Shown piece after piece: positions 41,849-51,093 of a stretch of 64,000 nucleotides of DNA (its first letter is position 1; each line of letters begins with the position of its first letter). The translations under genes were made by a program, and so were the position numbers. The notes under the pieces are model-generated. The model was not told the DNA's origin. It did not search any database and was given only the letters and a program-made list of their open reading frames with translations. This DNA comes from DTKD01 sp964494345. Lineage in GTDB: Bacteria; Armatimonadota; UBA5829. The stretch lies in assembly GCA_964494345.1 (NCBI GenBank), contig CAZBSI010000005.1, positions 62,001-126,000 of the forward strand, read 5' to 3'.

Positions 41849-43243
41849 ATGCGAAGGATTCATAAAATAGGGGTCTGTGTGCTGCTGGTTGTCCTATGTT
41901 TTGGGCTTGGCGTTGGTCTGCGTGTCCAAAGCGACAGAATTCAGTCATCACTTGCTCTTAAAGCGGATGCTCCACCCGAAGGAACTCAGGTCGCCTCCAG
42001 CAGACTAGACCTGACAGTCCCCGATATTCGTCCTCTTAAGACTCTGTATAGCGTGCTGCGCAGTCTTCGAGAACATTATGTCGATCCGATCACAGTCAAA
42101 GACGAAGGCAAAATGTCTTATGGGGCGATCCGATGGATGTTGGCCTCACTAAACGACCCGGAGACGCGCTTTATCGAGCCTGACCATAGAAAGCTTTTGG
42201 GAGAGGCTCGTGAGGGGAAGTTTTATGGTATCGGCGCGGTAACTGCCATAAGACAGACCATAAGACCCAACACCGACAAAGATAAGACCAAAGATACAGT
42301 CAGCGAGGAGCATCTTATTGTCGCTACTGTGCTGCCGGGTGGGCCTGCAGACAGAGCCGGACTTAAGCCTGGCGATGAGATTGTGGCAATTAACGGCAAA
42401 GATGTGCTGCCTTTCGATCCTTATCAGCACTTCAGCGATACCATAAAGCAGGAAAACGTTCGCAATATGGAGCGGCCTCAGCTTCTTAAAATGATCGATA
42501 CGGAGCAGAAGCGTATTGATGACGGCATTGCCATAATTGATGCCGAGAAAATGCTGATGTCTGACGATAAGAAACCGGTTGAGCTCTCGCTGGCGGCACA
42601 GCCTCCCCTGAAATCGAAGACGATCACTATTCAGCCGAGCGAAATAACCGTCAAGCCGCTGGACGACGCCATCGTAATGGCCGGGAACATCGGCTATATA
42701 CGAGTGAACTTTTTCGGTGACAAGACAGCAGGCGAGTTTTCTGCGGCGATGAAAAAACTTCAAAGCGAGAAACTGGCGGGTCTGATAGTGGACCTGCGAG
42801 GCTCGACGGGTTGGGACATATTGGCTGCGGATAATATGACAAGCTGGTTTGCGCCACGAAAGGTGATGGCGTTTCGTGTCAGATCGAGGGGCAGAAAAGA
42901 CCTCATAAGAATACCGACGGCGGAGTCAGCGCCGTGGACCAAACCGGTTGTGCTGCTGGTAGACGGATCGACCACAAAAGCGCCTGAAATACTGGCGGCG
43001 GCGCTTAAGGACAATGGAATAGCAAAGCTGGTCGGTGAGAAGACATTCGGCAATTTTGTGGACTCCACTATGATCGATCTTGCTGATGGGTCGGCGATAA
43101 TTATGTCCACGGGCAAATATATAACCGGTAAGGGCAATGATTATAATCTCAAGGGAGTGCCGGTGGACGTGCCAGTTAATACCAGCGACGCGCAGATGCG
43201 GGAAGCAATCAAGCTGCTTTCGGAAAGTGAAGGCGGGAACTAG
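41849..43243 (+). CDS. S41 (C-terminal processing) protease paralogue lacking the catalytic dyad
   Basis: 464 residues with an N-terminal signal/anchor (IGVCVLLVVLCFGLGVGL). S41 domain order is kept: N-terminal helices (SVLRSLREHYVDP), a PDZ domain (VLPGGPADRAGLKPGDEIVAINGKDV) carrying an insertion of about 65 residues, and the protease core (IGYIRVNFF, GLIVDLRGSTGWD, VVLLVDGSTTKAPEILAAAL). The position of the catalytic Ser is Pro379 (KAPE against SASE in the paralogue), and the catalytic Lys position is Asn402 (TFGNF against TFGKG). It is therefore probably a pseudoprotease with a binding or regulatory role. It ends 2 nt before the intact paralogue. Confidence 0.85.
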   Translation: MRRIHKIGVCVLLVVLCFGLGVGLRVQSDRIQSSLALKADAPPEGTQVASSRLDLTVPDIRPLKTLYSVLRSLREHYVDPITVKDEGKMSYGAIRWMLASLNDPETRFIEPDHRKLLGEAREGKFYGIGAVTAIRQTIRPNTDKDKTKDTVSEEHLIVATVLPGGPADRAGLKPGDEIVAINGKDVLPFDPYQHFSDTIKQENVRNMERPQLLKMIDTEQKRIDDGIAIIDAEKMLMSDDKKPVELSLAAQPPLKSKTITIQPSEITVKPLDDAIVMAGNIGYIRVNFFGDKTAGEFSAAMKKLQSEKLAGLIVDLRGSTGWDILAADNMTSWFAPRKVMAFRVRSRGRKDLIRIPTAESAPWTKPVVLLVDGSTTKAPEILAAALKDNGIAKLVGEKTFGNFVDSTMIDLADGSAIIMSTGKYITGKGNDYNLKGVPVDVPVNTSDAQMREAIKLLSESEGGN

Positions 43244-43245
43244 AT

Positions 43246-44616
43246 ATGAAAAGGATCGCCGTTTATTCACTGATAGCTGTTGTGCTGGCGGTCGCGTTTG
43301 CCGCCGGGTTTCTTGCCCAGGACGTCCGGGCAAATGGTTTTGCACTGGATAAGCTGGCTGCAAGCGTCGAGCTTATGCCACAAAGGCTGGAGACTCTCGC
43401 AGGTGAGGCTCCGGACCCCAGCAGCCGCACACTGCCACTAATTGAGACCTACTCCGCGGTGATGGATCGGCTGAAATCGGACTACTACGGCGCCAAGACA
43501 ATTGATGAGCAGGAAATCACGTATGATGCCATTCGCGGCACACTGCAGGCGCTTGGAGATCCGTTTACCCGGTTTATGGACCCGGATTCTTATAAGAAGA
43601 TGCGCGAGGAGAACGAAGGCAACTTCACTGGAATCGGCGCGCAGCTCGACACGAATAAAAACAACGAAGTCTACATAAAAGAGCCTCTGCCTGATACGCC
43701 TGCTATGAAAGCCGGGGTTAAGGCTAACGACGTGATAATCGCCGTGGATGATAAGTCGATCAAGGGGGTGGATATCCTCGAGGTTGTGAAGCTGATTCGC
43801 GGTCAGGAAGGCACCAAAGTCAAGCTGACCCTGCGGCGACCTGGGGTGGCCAAGCCGATAGATAAGGTCATCATGCGCAAAACTGTGCAGTTCCAGATGG
43901 TGGACTCTCGAATGGCCGACGAGACCGCGAAGATCGGCTATATCAGGCTGCGCCAGTTCAATGAAAAAAGCGACGAGCAATTTGACACGGCGCTGTCCGC
44001 TCTCGAAAAGAAGAATATAAAGGGACTTATCTTTGATCTTAGAGGCAACCCTGGCGGACTGCTCTCGGTGGCGGTGGATATCGGCAGCCGGTTTATAGAA
44101 AGTGGGCCGGTGGTGATTATCCAGGAGCGCGGCGGGCAGAAGAACCCGTTGTATGTGGAAGAGGATAAGCATAATCATAAGAGATACCCGCTGGTGGTGT
44201 TGGTGGATAAGTCGTCGGCGAGCGCATCGGAGATCGTGTCCGGGGCGATTAAAGACGATGGAGTCGGCACGCTGGTGGGCACCACAACGTTCGGCAAGGG
44301 CCGTGTGCAGACTATTCTGCCGCTGCAGGACGGATCGGCGGTGGCGATTACTACGGCTAAGTATCTCACCCCGAAGGGCACCGACATTCATAAAAAGGGC
44401 ATTGACCCTGACGTAGAAGTTGATGCTGCGGATAACCTGGATCCAACGGATCCTGCCACTGATAATCAACTGGCGGCTGCGGTTGAAGTGCTGAAAGTAA
44501 AGATGGGATTGCTGCCGAAGAGCGCGTTGAACAAATATGAAAAGCCCGCAGCGACCGCTGAGGCTGCTAAAACAGACGGAAAAGTATCTAAAACCACACC
44601 GAAGAAGGCTAAATAA
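43246..44616 (+). CDS. ctpA: C-terminal processing protease, S41 family (CtpA-like)
   Basis: 456 residues with a signal peptide or anchor (YSLIAVVLAVAFAAGFLAQ). PDZ domain (IKEPLPDTPAMKAGVKANDVIIAVDDKSIKG; about 140-220), then the S41 core: GYIRLRQFNEKSDEQF, GLIFDLRGNPGGLL, Ser328 in SSASASE and Lys351 in TTFGKGRVQT. The dyad is intact. It cleaves proteins from their C-termini in the periplasm, often controlling cell-wall hydrolases or membrane-protein quality. A Lys-rich tail (about 425-456) is low complexity. It is coupled to the upstream inactive paralogue. Confidence 0.92.
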   Translation: MKRIAVYSLIAVVLAVAFAAGFLAQDVRANGFALDKLAASVELMPQRLETLAGEAPDPSSRTLPLIETYSAVMDRLKSDYYGAKTIDEQEITYDAIRGTLQALGDPFTRFMDPDSYKKMREENEGNFTGIGAQLDTNKNNEVYIKEPLPDTPAMKAGVKANDVIIAVDDKSIKGVDILEVVKLIRGQEGTKVKLTLRRPGVAKPIDKVIMRKTVQFQMVDSRMADETAKIGYIRLRQFNEKSDEQFDTALSALEKKNIKGLIFDLRGNPGGLLSVAVDIGSRFIESGPVVIIQERGGQKNPLYVEEDKHNHKRYPLVVLVDKSSASASEIVSGAIKDDGVGTLVGTTTFGKGRVQTILPLQDGSAVAITTAKYLTPKGTDIHKKGIDPDVEVDAADNLDPTDPATDNQLAAAVEVLKVKMGLLPKSALNKYEKPAATAEAAKTDGKVSKTTPKKAK

Positions 44617-44694
44617 ACGACCGGCGATTATATCTGAACGCTGGATAGGTCGTCGCGCCTGCTTGCCCGAATCAGGATGTACTGGGAGAGCGGT

Positions 44695-45645
44695 ATGTGC
44701 AGTTATTTTCGAAACGCCCGTCACTTTTTGATTATCGCAGCTGTGATGGCCGCCGTGATATTGCTGGCCACCTCCTGTTCGTCTCCTCCGACGGAAAAAT
44801 CAGCCAAGCGGCATGTGTCGAAATCGGGCGCCGTGAAAACCGAGTCTCAGGTCAGAGTAGAGTCATCGGATGACGTAAAACCCACCGAAAAAACCGAAGA
44901 GCCTGAGGCCAGGGCGATTGACGAAAAGGCGGAAAGCGCTGAGGTTAAACCAGATCCAGCCGCTGCCAGAACGAGCAGGGAAGTCACAAATCCTGAGGCG
45001 AATAGAAAAGCAACCAAACCTCACAGGCGATATGAAGGCTACCCCGGCGAGATAGCTTACGTCAAAGGCACCAACAAAATCGCCTTGACCTTTGACGCAG
45101 GAGCCAGCGCCGCACCGACACCGAGCATATTGAAAACTCTGAAAGAGGCGGGGCTGCACGTGACGTTCTTTTTGACAGGCAAATGGTGTGAAAAAGACCC
45201 GGAACTGGTGAAGCAGATCATCGCCGAAGGCCATGAGATCGCAAATCACAGCTACTCACACCCGGACTTCAGAAAGATCAGCGACTCCGCCATAATCGAA
45301 CAGCTCCAAAAAACCGAGGATATCGTCGTCAAGCTGACCGGCGCTTCTACCAAGCCTTTCTTCCGGCCTCCTTTTGGCGGCAGAGACAAGCGCGTGCTGA
45401 GCGTGGCAGGGGAGCAGGGATATACCTCGATATACTGGTCGCTGGATAGCTGGGACGCCTTTAAGAAGGGGATCACGGCTCAGCAGATAGAGGATCGCAT
45501 ACTGGAAAGAGTCCAGGGCGGGGATATTGTGCTGATGCATTGCGGCAGCGAACCTACGGCCAAGCAGCTTCCGTATCTGATCGAGCAGCTAAATAAGCGC
45601 GGATTTGAGATCGTCACAGTGTCTGAGTTAGTCAAAGACCGCTGA
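44695..45645 (+). CDS. Polysaccharide deacetylase (NodB/CE4), lipoprotein-like
   Basis: 316 residues from the ATG at 44695 (GGGAG 6 nt upstream; the ATG at 44677 lacks this). The N-terminus ends LLATSC (Cys28), a slightly atypical lipobox, then a charged Glu/Lys/Pro linker to about residue 115. NodB motifs: TFDAGA (Asp134; the usual second Asp is Ala135), HSYSH (His185, His189, metal ligands) and RPPFGGR (Arg224), with IVLMHCGSE near the end. TFDA variants occur in the family. It probably deacetylates peptidoglycan or an exopolysaccharide. Its place behind the S41 pair suggests envelope remodelling. Confidence 0.9.
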   Translation: MCSYFRNARHFLIIAAVMAAVILLATSCSSPPTEKSAKRHVSKSGAVKTESQVRVESSDDVKPTEKTEEPEARAIDEKAESAEVKPDPAAARTSREVTNPEANRKATKPHRRYEGYPGEIAYVKGTNKIALTFDAGASAAPTPSILKTLKEAGLHVTFFLTGKWCEKDPELVKQIIAEGHEIANHSYSHPDFRKISDSAIIEQLQKTEDIVVKLTGASTKPFFRPPFGGRDKRVLSVAGEQGYTSIYWSLDSWDAFKKGITAQQIEDRILERVQGGDIVLMHCGSEPTAKQLPYLIEQLNKRGFEIVTVSELVKDR

Positions 45646-45653
45646 AAGATCAA

Positions 45654-48053
45654 CTACGGTGCGGTCCAGAGCATGTCCCAATCGTCGGGTGAGTTGGTGA
45701 AGATTTTGTATGCGGGATAGTCGGTCGGGTCCGGCCAGTTGTCCGGGTCGATGAGTTCTACTCCGAGCACCCCGGTCACCGCGATGTAGTCCCCCACTGA
45801 AGGGGTTTGTGATGGCTTGTTGATGATCTGAGTGCGGATACCTCGAACGGGCAGATCTCCTGCCAATGTCCCGTCCACGAGATGGGTTCCGTCGTCGATA
45901 TATACCGAGCCATCCCACGGATCAATCCAGCTTACCCTGCCGAACACCCGAATCCTCAGACCTACGTTGGATAACCCGGCCGATTTCGAGGTCAACGCCG
46001 GCTGATTTGGCCCGGCTTTGCCGACCGAAGCCTGAGACATAGCAAACGGCTTCGGAAGTGATTGGCGGGAAGTGCCCAGCGACCACTGCGACGCATAAAA
46101 TACCGCTTCTTTATTGAAGATAATTAGAGAGCCGGTTGCGGTCAGCCCCCTCTTGAGTTGAGGAACAGGCCCATCCCCGAGCGGCAGCAACACCGCTATT
46201 CCTGCCGAACGATTGTCATCCTGAACGTATACCTTCTGACACATTCGGCCCAATGCGTATACCTGGTTCTGGCTGATGTGGGTGACTATTTTATCCTCTA
46301 ATATGCCGCCGAGGCTGTCTTTTGAGGCCTTTAGCGCGCCGACGCTGCGTGGCTTGGGAGATTCGAACCTGACCCCATCTATGGCCGAAACGTGCCATTT
46401 TAGAGCAAAGAGGTGCTCGAACTCCAGAAACACGGTTGCCACGCCGGTCTCACCTGCGGTGATGGTGATTGCGGCGGGATGCCAGGTGGCGTCGTTTGTG
46501 GCGGAATATCCGTGCCACCATACGATGTCAGGGCTGCCGGGGTCGATCCCGCCGTCCGGGTCTATGCCGATTTTGACCTCCGTGTAGCCTTCTTCTCCAC
46601 CGACCTGATATGTCATATACCTTGCGGACAGAGTGTAGAAGTCTCCCGGATCGACATAAACCCTCTGGAAGACGCCGCCGTTTTTGTATGCCAGGCTTGC
46701 CCCTGCGCCGAGAAAATAACTACCGTTGTATGCAGTCACGCCGGCAAGCCAGCTATTTGAACCACCGGCGGGATATGGGCCGATCAAGCCATCTATGGGA
46801 TTATACCCGGAGACGCCTTCCTGGGTAGTATATTGCACCCACGGGCTAAGGCTGTGACCCTGCCCCGGCGTTATGCTTTCGAAGTCGTCATTGGCGAGCG
46901 ACCATCCAATTTCGGGCAGAGTCCAGAAAGTCATAATCCCGGAAGACGCATCAGTATAGCCCGGCCGGCGACTCCAGACGCGGAAGCTGTACTGTGTTCC
47001 GTCGCTGAAAGCGCCGAGATTGACTTTATGCTTGGTTACATAGGAATAGGCTTCTTCGGTAAAAGTATGCGGGCCTGATCCCTTCCAATACTCAACCTGA
47101 GATGTCGAGAGCAGATCCGTCCGCCACTCTATTGTTATATCTCCGCCGGGGCCGACTTTTGTTACGATGTCGGAGAGCCAGATCGGGTTTTTGAAGGTCA
47201 AATCGTCTGAAACGTAGCTGAGATAGCCGGCGGCCTCACTTGTTATTTTATAGTAGTATTGCTTTGATGGCTCAAGGTCGCTGAGCGTGACATTGTGCTC
47301 TGTGACTTGCGTCTGGCTGCCCGCGGTCTGGTTGTAGGCGGGAGTTTTGCCATAATCGACGATCGAAGAAGACGGCACATTGGTCGACCACGAGATCGTC
47401 AGTGATGTGTCCGGGTTTAGCGGATCGCGGGTGATGGTCGGCCCAAGTGTAATCAGAACTGGGGGTTGTGGGGTAAAATCTACTTTGTCCCAGAGCGTGG
47501 ACATTATCGCGGACGAGTTTGGCTGCTCGCCTTCGATGAATAAAGTGTAAGTCCCAGCTCCTGGCACCTGCAGGGTTCGCGTGCGCCATTGGTTCCCCCA
47601 CGGAAACTCGACCCAGTTGTATACCTCGTCCCGGCCTTGTGCGACCCCTGAGACCAGCCCCATTCTGACCTTGCAGCCGTTGTTGTATGGGGTGGCATCG
47701 TATTTTTCCGAATAGGCGCGGGCGGTGACGCTGATCGAAGCTGCGCCTCCAGACCAGGAAAAGGTTTGGCAGACCCCGCCATTGCCGGTTGTTTCAAATG
47801 ATTGAATGCCGCATACTGCGCCACCTTCTGGTATGCTGCTGGGGCTTAGGAGATTAAAGACACACGGAGATGCGCCGACGCACCCGGTTTGCGGCGTCGC
47901 CGGTTGGGCTTCCGGATAAGGTTGATAAGAGTACGCCGTCCACCCATCCATACCCTGTTCAAAACCAGGGTTTGTTATGGGAGTGGACGAAAACGCAGGC
48001 GCGACGGTGAGCGCCAGGCACAGGCATATTAAGATGTGGATTCTTATCGCCAT
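45654..48053 (-). CDS. Secreted multidomain protein with FN3-like domains and tandem OB-like tail
   Basis: 799 residues with a signal peptide (ILICLCLALTVAPAFSS). A carbohydrate-binding-like beta-sandwich opens the mature protein (ITNPGFEQGMDGWTAY), followed by two FN3/phosphatase-N-like domains (TLTISWSTNVPSSSIVDYGK, HNVTLSDLEPSKQYYYKI; DITIEWRTDLLSTSQVEYWK). A second NPGF-like sandwich follows (WSLANDDFESITPGQGHSLSPW), then two OB-like domains (about 590-790), the second with SVYIDDGTH and YIAVTGVLG. No catalytic site is seen. It is convergent with the deacetylase gene, 8 bp apart. It is probably an extracellular glycan-binding protein, by inference from the domains. Confidence 0.8.
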   Translation of the reverse strand: MAIRIHILICLCLALTVAPAFSSTPITNPGFEQGMDGWTAYSYQPYPEAQPATPQTGCVGASPCVFNLLSPSSIPEGGAVCGIQSFETTGNGGVCQTFSWSGGAASISVTARAYSEKYDATPYNNGCKVRMGLVSGVAQGRDEVYNWVEFPWGNQWRTRTLQVPGAGTYTLFIEGEQPNSSAIMSTLWDKVDFTPQPPVLITLGPTITRDPLNPDTSLTISWSTNVPSSSIVDYGKTPAYNQTAGSQTQVTEHNVTLSDLEPSKQYYYKITSEAAGYLSYVSDDLTFKNPIWLSDIVTKVGPGGDITIEWRTDLLSTSQVEYWKGSGPHTFTEEAYSYVTKHKVNLGAFSDGTQYSFRVWSRRPGYTDASSGIMTFWTLPEIGWSLANDDFESITPGQGHSLSPWVQYTTQEGVSGYNPIDGLIGPYPAGGSNSWLAGVTAYNGSYFLGAGASLAYKNGGVFQRVYVDPGDFYTLSARYMTYQVGGEEGYTEVKIGIDPDGGIDPGSPDIVWWHGYSATNDATWHPAAITITAGETGVATVFLEFEHLFALKWHVSAIDGVRFESPKPRSVGALKASKDSLGGILEDKIVTHISQNQVYALGRMCQKVYVQDDNRSAGIAVLLPLGDGPVPQLKRGLTATGSLIIFNKEAVFYASQWSLGTSRQSLPKPFAMSQASVGKAGPNQPALTSKSAGLSNVGLRIRVFGRVSWIDPWDGSVYIDDGTHLVDGTLAGDLPVRGIRTQIINKPSQTPSVGDYIAVTGVLGVELIDPDNWPDPTDYPAYKIFTNSPDDWDMLWTAP

Positions 48054-48156
48054 CCGTCACCATATATCCCCGGATGCTTCCGGAGTGGAATTAGCGACCG
48101 TAGGCGGCCAGGCGCTGAGATATATTCTTCGATCGACTGTGATCGTATTAGCCCGC

Positions 48157-48624
48157 TTATTGGGCGATAATGTCGCCCTGTGATCTAGCCCGAAGATTAG
48201 GCTGAATCGCCCCATTATTGGCCGGCACCAGGCAGGTGCTGATGATTCCCGTCACTACAACTTTGTCGTTGATCGCTGGTGGATTGATGGCAGGCACGCC
48301 GGCAGCCAATCCGCCGTAGCTGACTCTGACTCCGACCACAGGAGCCCCTGCGTTCATAGTACCGTCGATTCTGCCAGAGCCGTCATCGATATAAAAATAT
48401 TTGTTGGCGGCATCGACGAAGGTCACTTTGCCGTAGGTGCGCACAAGAAGCCCGATATTGTTGGGGCCAGCTCCGCCTTCGACTCCCGGGGTATACTGAT
48501 TAAGCGCCGCGCCCCCGAGCGCCTTTCCAGACATATACAACGGCTCCGGAACCCCGTCGGCCATTGCTACGCACGCGAAGAGCAAGCACACGATGACTGC
48601 TGCAACGGTAAATGCTGATCTCAT
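48157..48624 (-). CDS. Small secreted single OB-fold-like protein
   Basis: 155 residues with a signal peptide (FTVAAVIVCLLFACVAMA). The rest is one copy of the OB-like tail module seen in three larger proteins here: NNIGLLVRTYGKVTFVD, KYFYIDDGSGRIDG, INDKVVVTGIIST, RARSQGDI. It is a free-standing version of the module, which argues that the module folds on its own. It lies about 100 bp upstream of, and in the same orientation as, the 799-residue protein. Ligand unknown. Confidence 0.8.
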   Translation of the reverse strand: MRSAFTVAAVIVCLLFACVAMADGVPEPLYMSGKALGGAALNQYTPGVEGGAGPNNIGLLVRTYGKVTFVDAANKYFYIDDGSGRIDGTMNAGAPVVGVRVSYGGLAAGVPAINPPAINDKVVVTGIISTCLVPANNGAIQPNLRARSQGDIIAQ

Positions 48625-48824
48625 ATCCTGTTTTCACCTCAACGACCGGCCCAAGCCGGGTCCGAATACATATCACATAATGGCGGCAAACCGCGACAGA
48701 GGACGCGAAACACGCCGGCCCTCTATTAGCTTTATACCTCATTGAAGGCCGTTTGGCAATAGGGCAAATGATTTTATTGCAAGCGCAGTGTTAATAAATA
48801 CTATCACCCTGCGCCACAAATATT

Positions 48825-48900
48825 GTCATCCTGCGCGAAGTCGCAGGATCACGTCTCGCCCGTGCATTGCCGTGATTCCGCGACTACGCGTGGAATGACA
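48825..48900 (+). repeat. Composite palindrome element, copy 1
   Basis: GTCATCCTGCGCGAAGTCGC at 48825 and ATTCCGCGACTACGCG at 48875, 50 bp apart, ending GGAATGACA. The same two palindromes, 50 bp apart, recur at 54482-54557. Confidence 0.75.
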
Positions 48901-48913
48901 CACGACCACCCCT

Positions 48914-48948
48914 TGTCATTTCGAGCGCAGCGAGAAATCTGCTTTTTC
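48914..48948 (-). repeat. Dispersed 35-bp repeat, copy 6
   Basis: Reverse-complement copy with one change (CGCTGCGC instead of CGCTTCGC). Confidence 0.72.
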
Positions 48949-49069
48949 GGTGTCCGAAGTCTGCCGTTCGAAGTCCGATTTTCACTCGCGTTTGGGTGGC
49001 AGAGTAAAGTGACAAACCAGCCGGGCCATGTTAAAATGCCGAATAATAATGACAAGAGAGGTCAGCGGG

Positions 49070-50311
49070 TTGAGACTCAGAGACGTTACCGTTCGAGAAA
49101 GAGTGCTGCAGGCTGTGCGCGATGCGCGGATTACAGATATTCATACACACTTATTTTCCAACAATTTCCAGTCGCTTCTGCTGCGCGGTGTCGACGAACT
49201 GCTGACATATCATTACCTTGTCGCCGAGACTCTGCGTTGGGGGGCGACTACTCCGGATGGTTTCTGGAAACGCTCGAAACGGGAACAGGCGGATCTGGTT
49301 TGGAAGACTCTGTTTATCGACCATTCCCCGGTGAGTGAGGCGTGCAGAGGCGTGCTGACTGTGTTGGATCGCTTCGGTTTGGGCACCGAATCCCGCGATT
49401 TGAACGCTTATAGAGAGTTCTTCGATGGGCTTTCTGTGGAGGAACATGTAGACCGAGTTTTCGAATTATCCGGGGTCGACTCGGTGGTGATGACCAATGA
49501 CCCGTTCGACGAGACCGAAAGGGCGACGTGGCTTGCCCGACCTAAAATTGATGACCGATTCAAACCCGCGCTGAGGCTGGATCCGATGCTCAACGAATGG
49601 GAATCGACTGAGGATCTGATGCGATTGTGGGGATATAACGTCAGCGATTATGTCGATGTCAAAACCTGCAACGAAGTTCGGCGGTTTCTTAACGAGTGGA
49701 TAGACCGAATGAACCCGCTGTATATAGCCTCATCGCTGCCGGCCGACTTCACTTTCCCGGATGGCTCGGCGAGGTCGAGGCTGATATCTGAGTGTGTTCT
49801 GCCGGTGGCGGAAGAGAGAAATATCCCAGTTGCGCTGATGATCGGGGTGAAAAGAAACGTCAACTCGGAGCTTAAATCGGCGGGGGATTCGGTGGGTCTG
49901 GCGGACCTCGGCCCGATTGAGCGGCTGTGCCAGGTGTATTCCAACAACAAATTCCTAATCACGATGCTGGCGCGAGAGAATCAGCACGGGCTGTGCGTGC
50001 TGGCTCGGAAGTTCGCGAACCTCATGGTGTTCGGCTGCTGGTGGTTCTTAAATACGCCGTCTATGATAGAAGAGATCACAAAAATGCGGCTGGAATTGTT
50101 AGGTATGAGCGTGATTCCACAGCATTCGGACTGTCGGGTGTTAGACCAGCTCATTTATAAATGGGAGCACTCCCGCACGGTTATCGCCGAAGCGCTGGCG
50201 CGGCAATATGAAAACGTTACGGCTACCGGCTGGACAGTTAGCGACGAAGAAATACAAAGGGATGTGGCAGATTTGTTCGGGGGCAACTTCCGGGCATTTG
50301 CGGGCAAGTAG
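49070..50311 (+). CDS. Glucuronate isomerase-like amidohydrolase (UxaC-related)
   Basis: 413 residues from the TTG at 49070, chosen because GAGAGG lies 8 nt upstream and the protein then begins RLRDVTVRERVL; the longer frame from 49028 has no ribosome site. ITDIHTHLF (His25, His27) is the metal-binding start of the uronate isomerase/amidohydrolase barrel. NEWESTEDL, YQHSDCR-like IPQHSDCRVLDQL and the closing DLFGGNFRAF are consistent with the UxaC superfamily. It probably isomerises a hexuronate or related sugar acid, but it is diverged and shorter than classical UxaC. It overlaps the M14 peptidase start by 1 nt. Confidence 0.75.
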   Translation: MRLRDVTVRERVLQAVRDARITDIHTHLFSNNFQSLLLRGVDELLTYHYLVAETLRWGATTPDGFWKRSKREQADLVWKTLFIDHSPVSEACRGVLTVLDRFGLGTESRDLNAYREFFDGLSVEEHVDRVFELSGVDSVVMTNDPFDETERATWLARPKIDDRFKPALRLDPMLNEWESTEDLMRLWGYNVSDYVDVKTCNEVRRFLNEWIDRMNPLYIASSLPADFTFPDGSARSRLISECVLPVAEERNIPVALMIGVKRNVNSELKSAGDSVGLADLGPIERLCQVYSNNKFLITMLARENQHGLCVLARKFANLMVFGCWWFLNTPSMIEEITKMRLELLGMSVIPQHSDCRVLDQLIYKWEHSRTVIAEALARQYENVTATGWTVSDEEIQRDVADLFGGNFRAFAGK

Positions 50312-51093
50312 TGGTAATACGAGATTATCAAGCGTTAATAAGTAGACTGCGGGCGGCTGCTGCTCAGCCAAACGTAGAGATGGTTCAAATCGGCGAGTTT
50401 GTTTCGTGCGGTCAGCAATATGAGATGTTCACCCTGCTCGTCGGAAAGCCCTCACAAGACAAGAAAAACGCGATGATCGACGCGGGCATCCACGGCGACG
50501 AACCTGCTGGAGTCGAGGCGGCTATCCGATTTGTGGAGCAAAACGCGACCAACGATGCGCTTCTTGAGCGCTGCTCTTTCACCGTATTTGCCTGCAACAA
50601 CCCGACCGGATGGGAGCGCAATACACGGGAGAATGTGGATGGAATCGACCTCAACCGGGAGTTCAACCTGCGCAGACAGGCTCCAGAGGCCAGGATAATT
50701 TCAGGTGCACTGCAGGGCAAATGCTTCGATCTGGTCTTTGAGATGCACGAGGACGTGGACTCGCCCGGTTTTTATATGTATGAGATCGCCGAAGACCCGT
50801 CGATGTATATTGGTGAGCAGGTCATAGAGGCGGTAAAGTCTATTGGCTGCCCGGTAAATATGAAAGAATGTATCGAGGGAGCGGACGCATCAAATGGCCT
50901 GATTCGGCCACAAATCGTTCGGTTTCGCAAGACGCGCCTGCCGTTGGCGATTTATGCGTGGAGGACCTGCGGCGGCCACGTGATTACGCTGGAGCCGCCG
51001 GCCTCCAAATTGTCGATGGACGAACGGGTGCGAATTCAGCTTATGGGTTTAACGATTGTCCTCGATGCTTGTGCAGCAGCGGCACAAAGATAA
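50311..51093 (+). CDS. M14-family zinc carboxypeptidase / aspartoacylase-like hydrolase
   Basis: 260 residues, starting at GTG within the preceding TAG stop (TAGTG), so translation is coupled. Zinc ligands His61 and Glu64 (GIHGDEP) and His146 (FEMHED); DLNREF supplies the substrate-binding Asn-Arg; Glu228 (ITLEPP) is the catalytic glutamate. No signal peptide is seen, so it is cytoplasmic. The substrate could be a peptide or an acyl-amino acid. Its 3' end overlaps the convergent MFS gene by 53 bp. Confidence 0.85.
   Translation: MVIRDYQALISRLRAAAAQPNVEMVQIGEFVSCGQQYEMFTLLVGKPSQDKKNAMIDAGIHGDEPAGVEAAIRFVEQNATNDALLERCSFTVFACNNPTGWERNTRENVDGIDLNREFNLRRQAPEARIISGALQGKCFDLVFEMHEDVDSPGFYMYEIAEDPSMYIGEQVIEAVKSIGCPVNMKECIEGADASNGLIRPQIVRFRKTRLPLAIYAWRTCGGHVITLEPPASKLSMDERVRIQLMGLTIVLDACAAAAQR

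Larger units (their letters stand above)
48625..49069. other. Intergenic spacer with hairpin repeats
   Basis: No gene seen. It carries a composite of ATCCTGCG / CGCAGGAT (48828-48849) and ATTCCGCG / CGCGTGGAAT (48875-48896) hairpins, then the 35-bp repeat on the minus strand (48914-48948). Confidence 0.55.

Noticed and set aside
43438..44724. 428-codon frame on the minus strand
   Set aside because: It is antisense to the intact S41 protease, whose catalytic motifs are clear; the frame shows no family signature.
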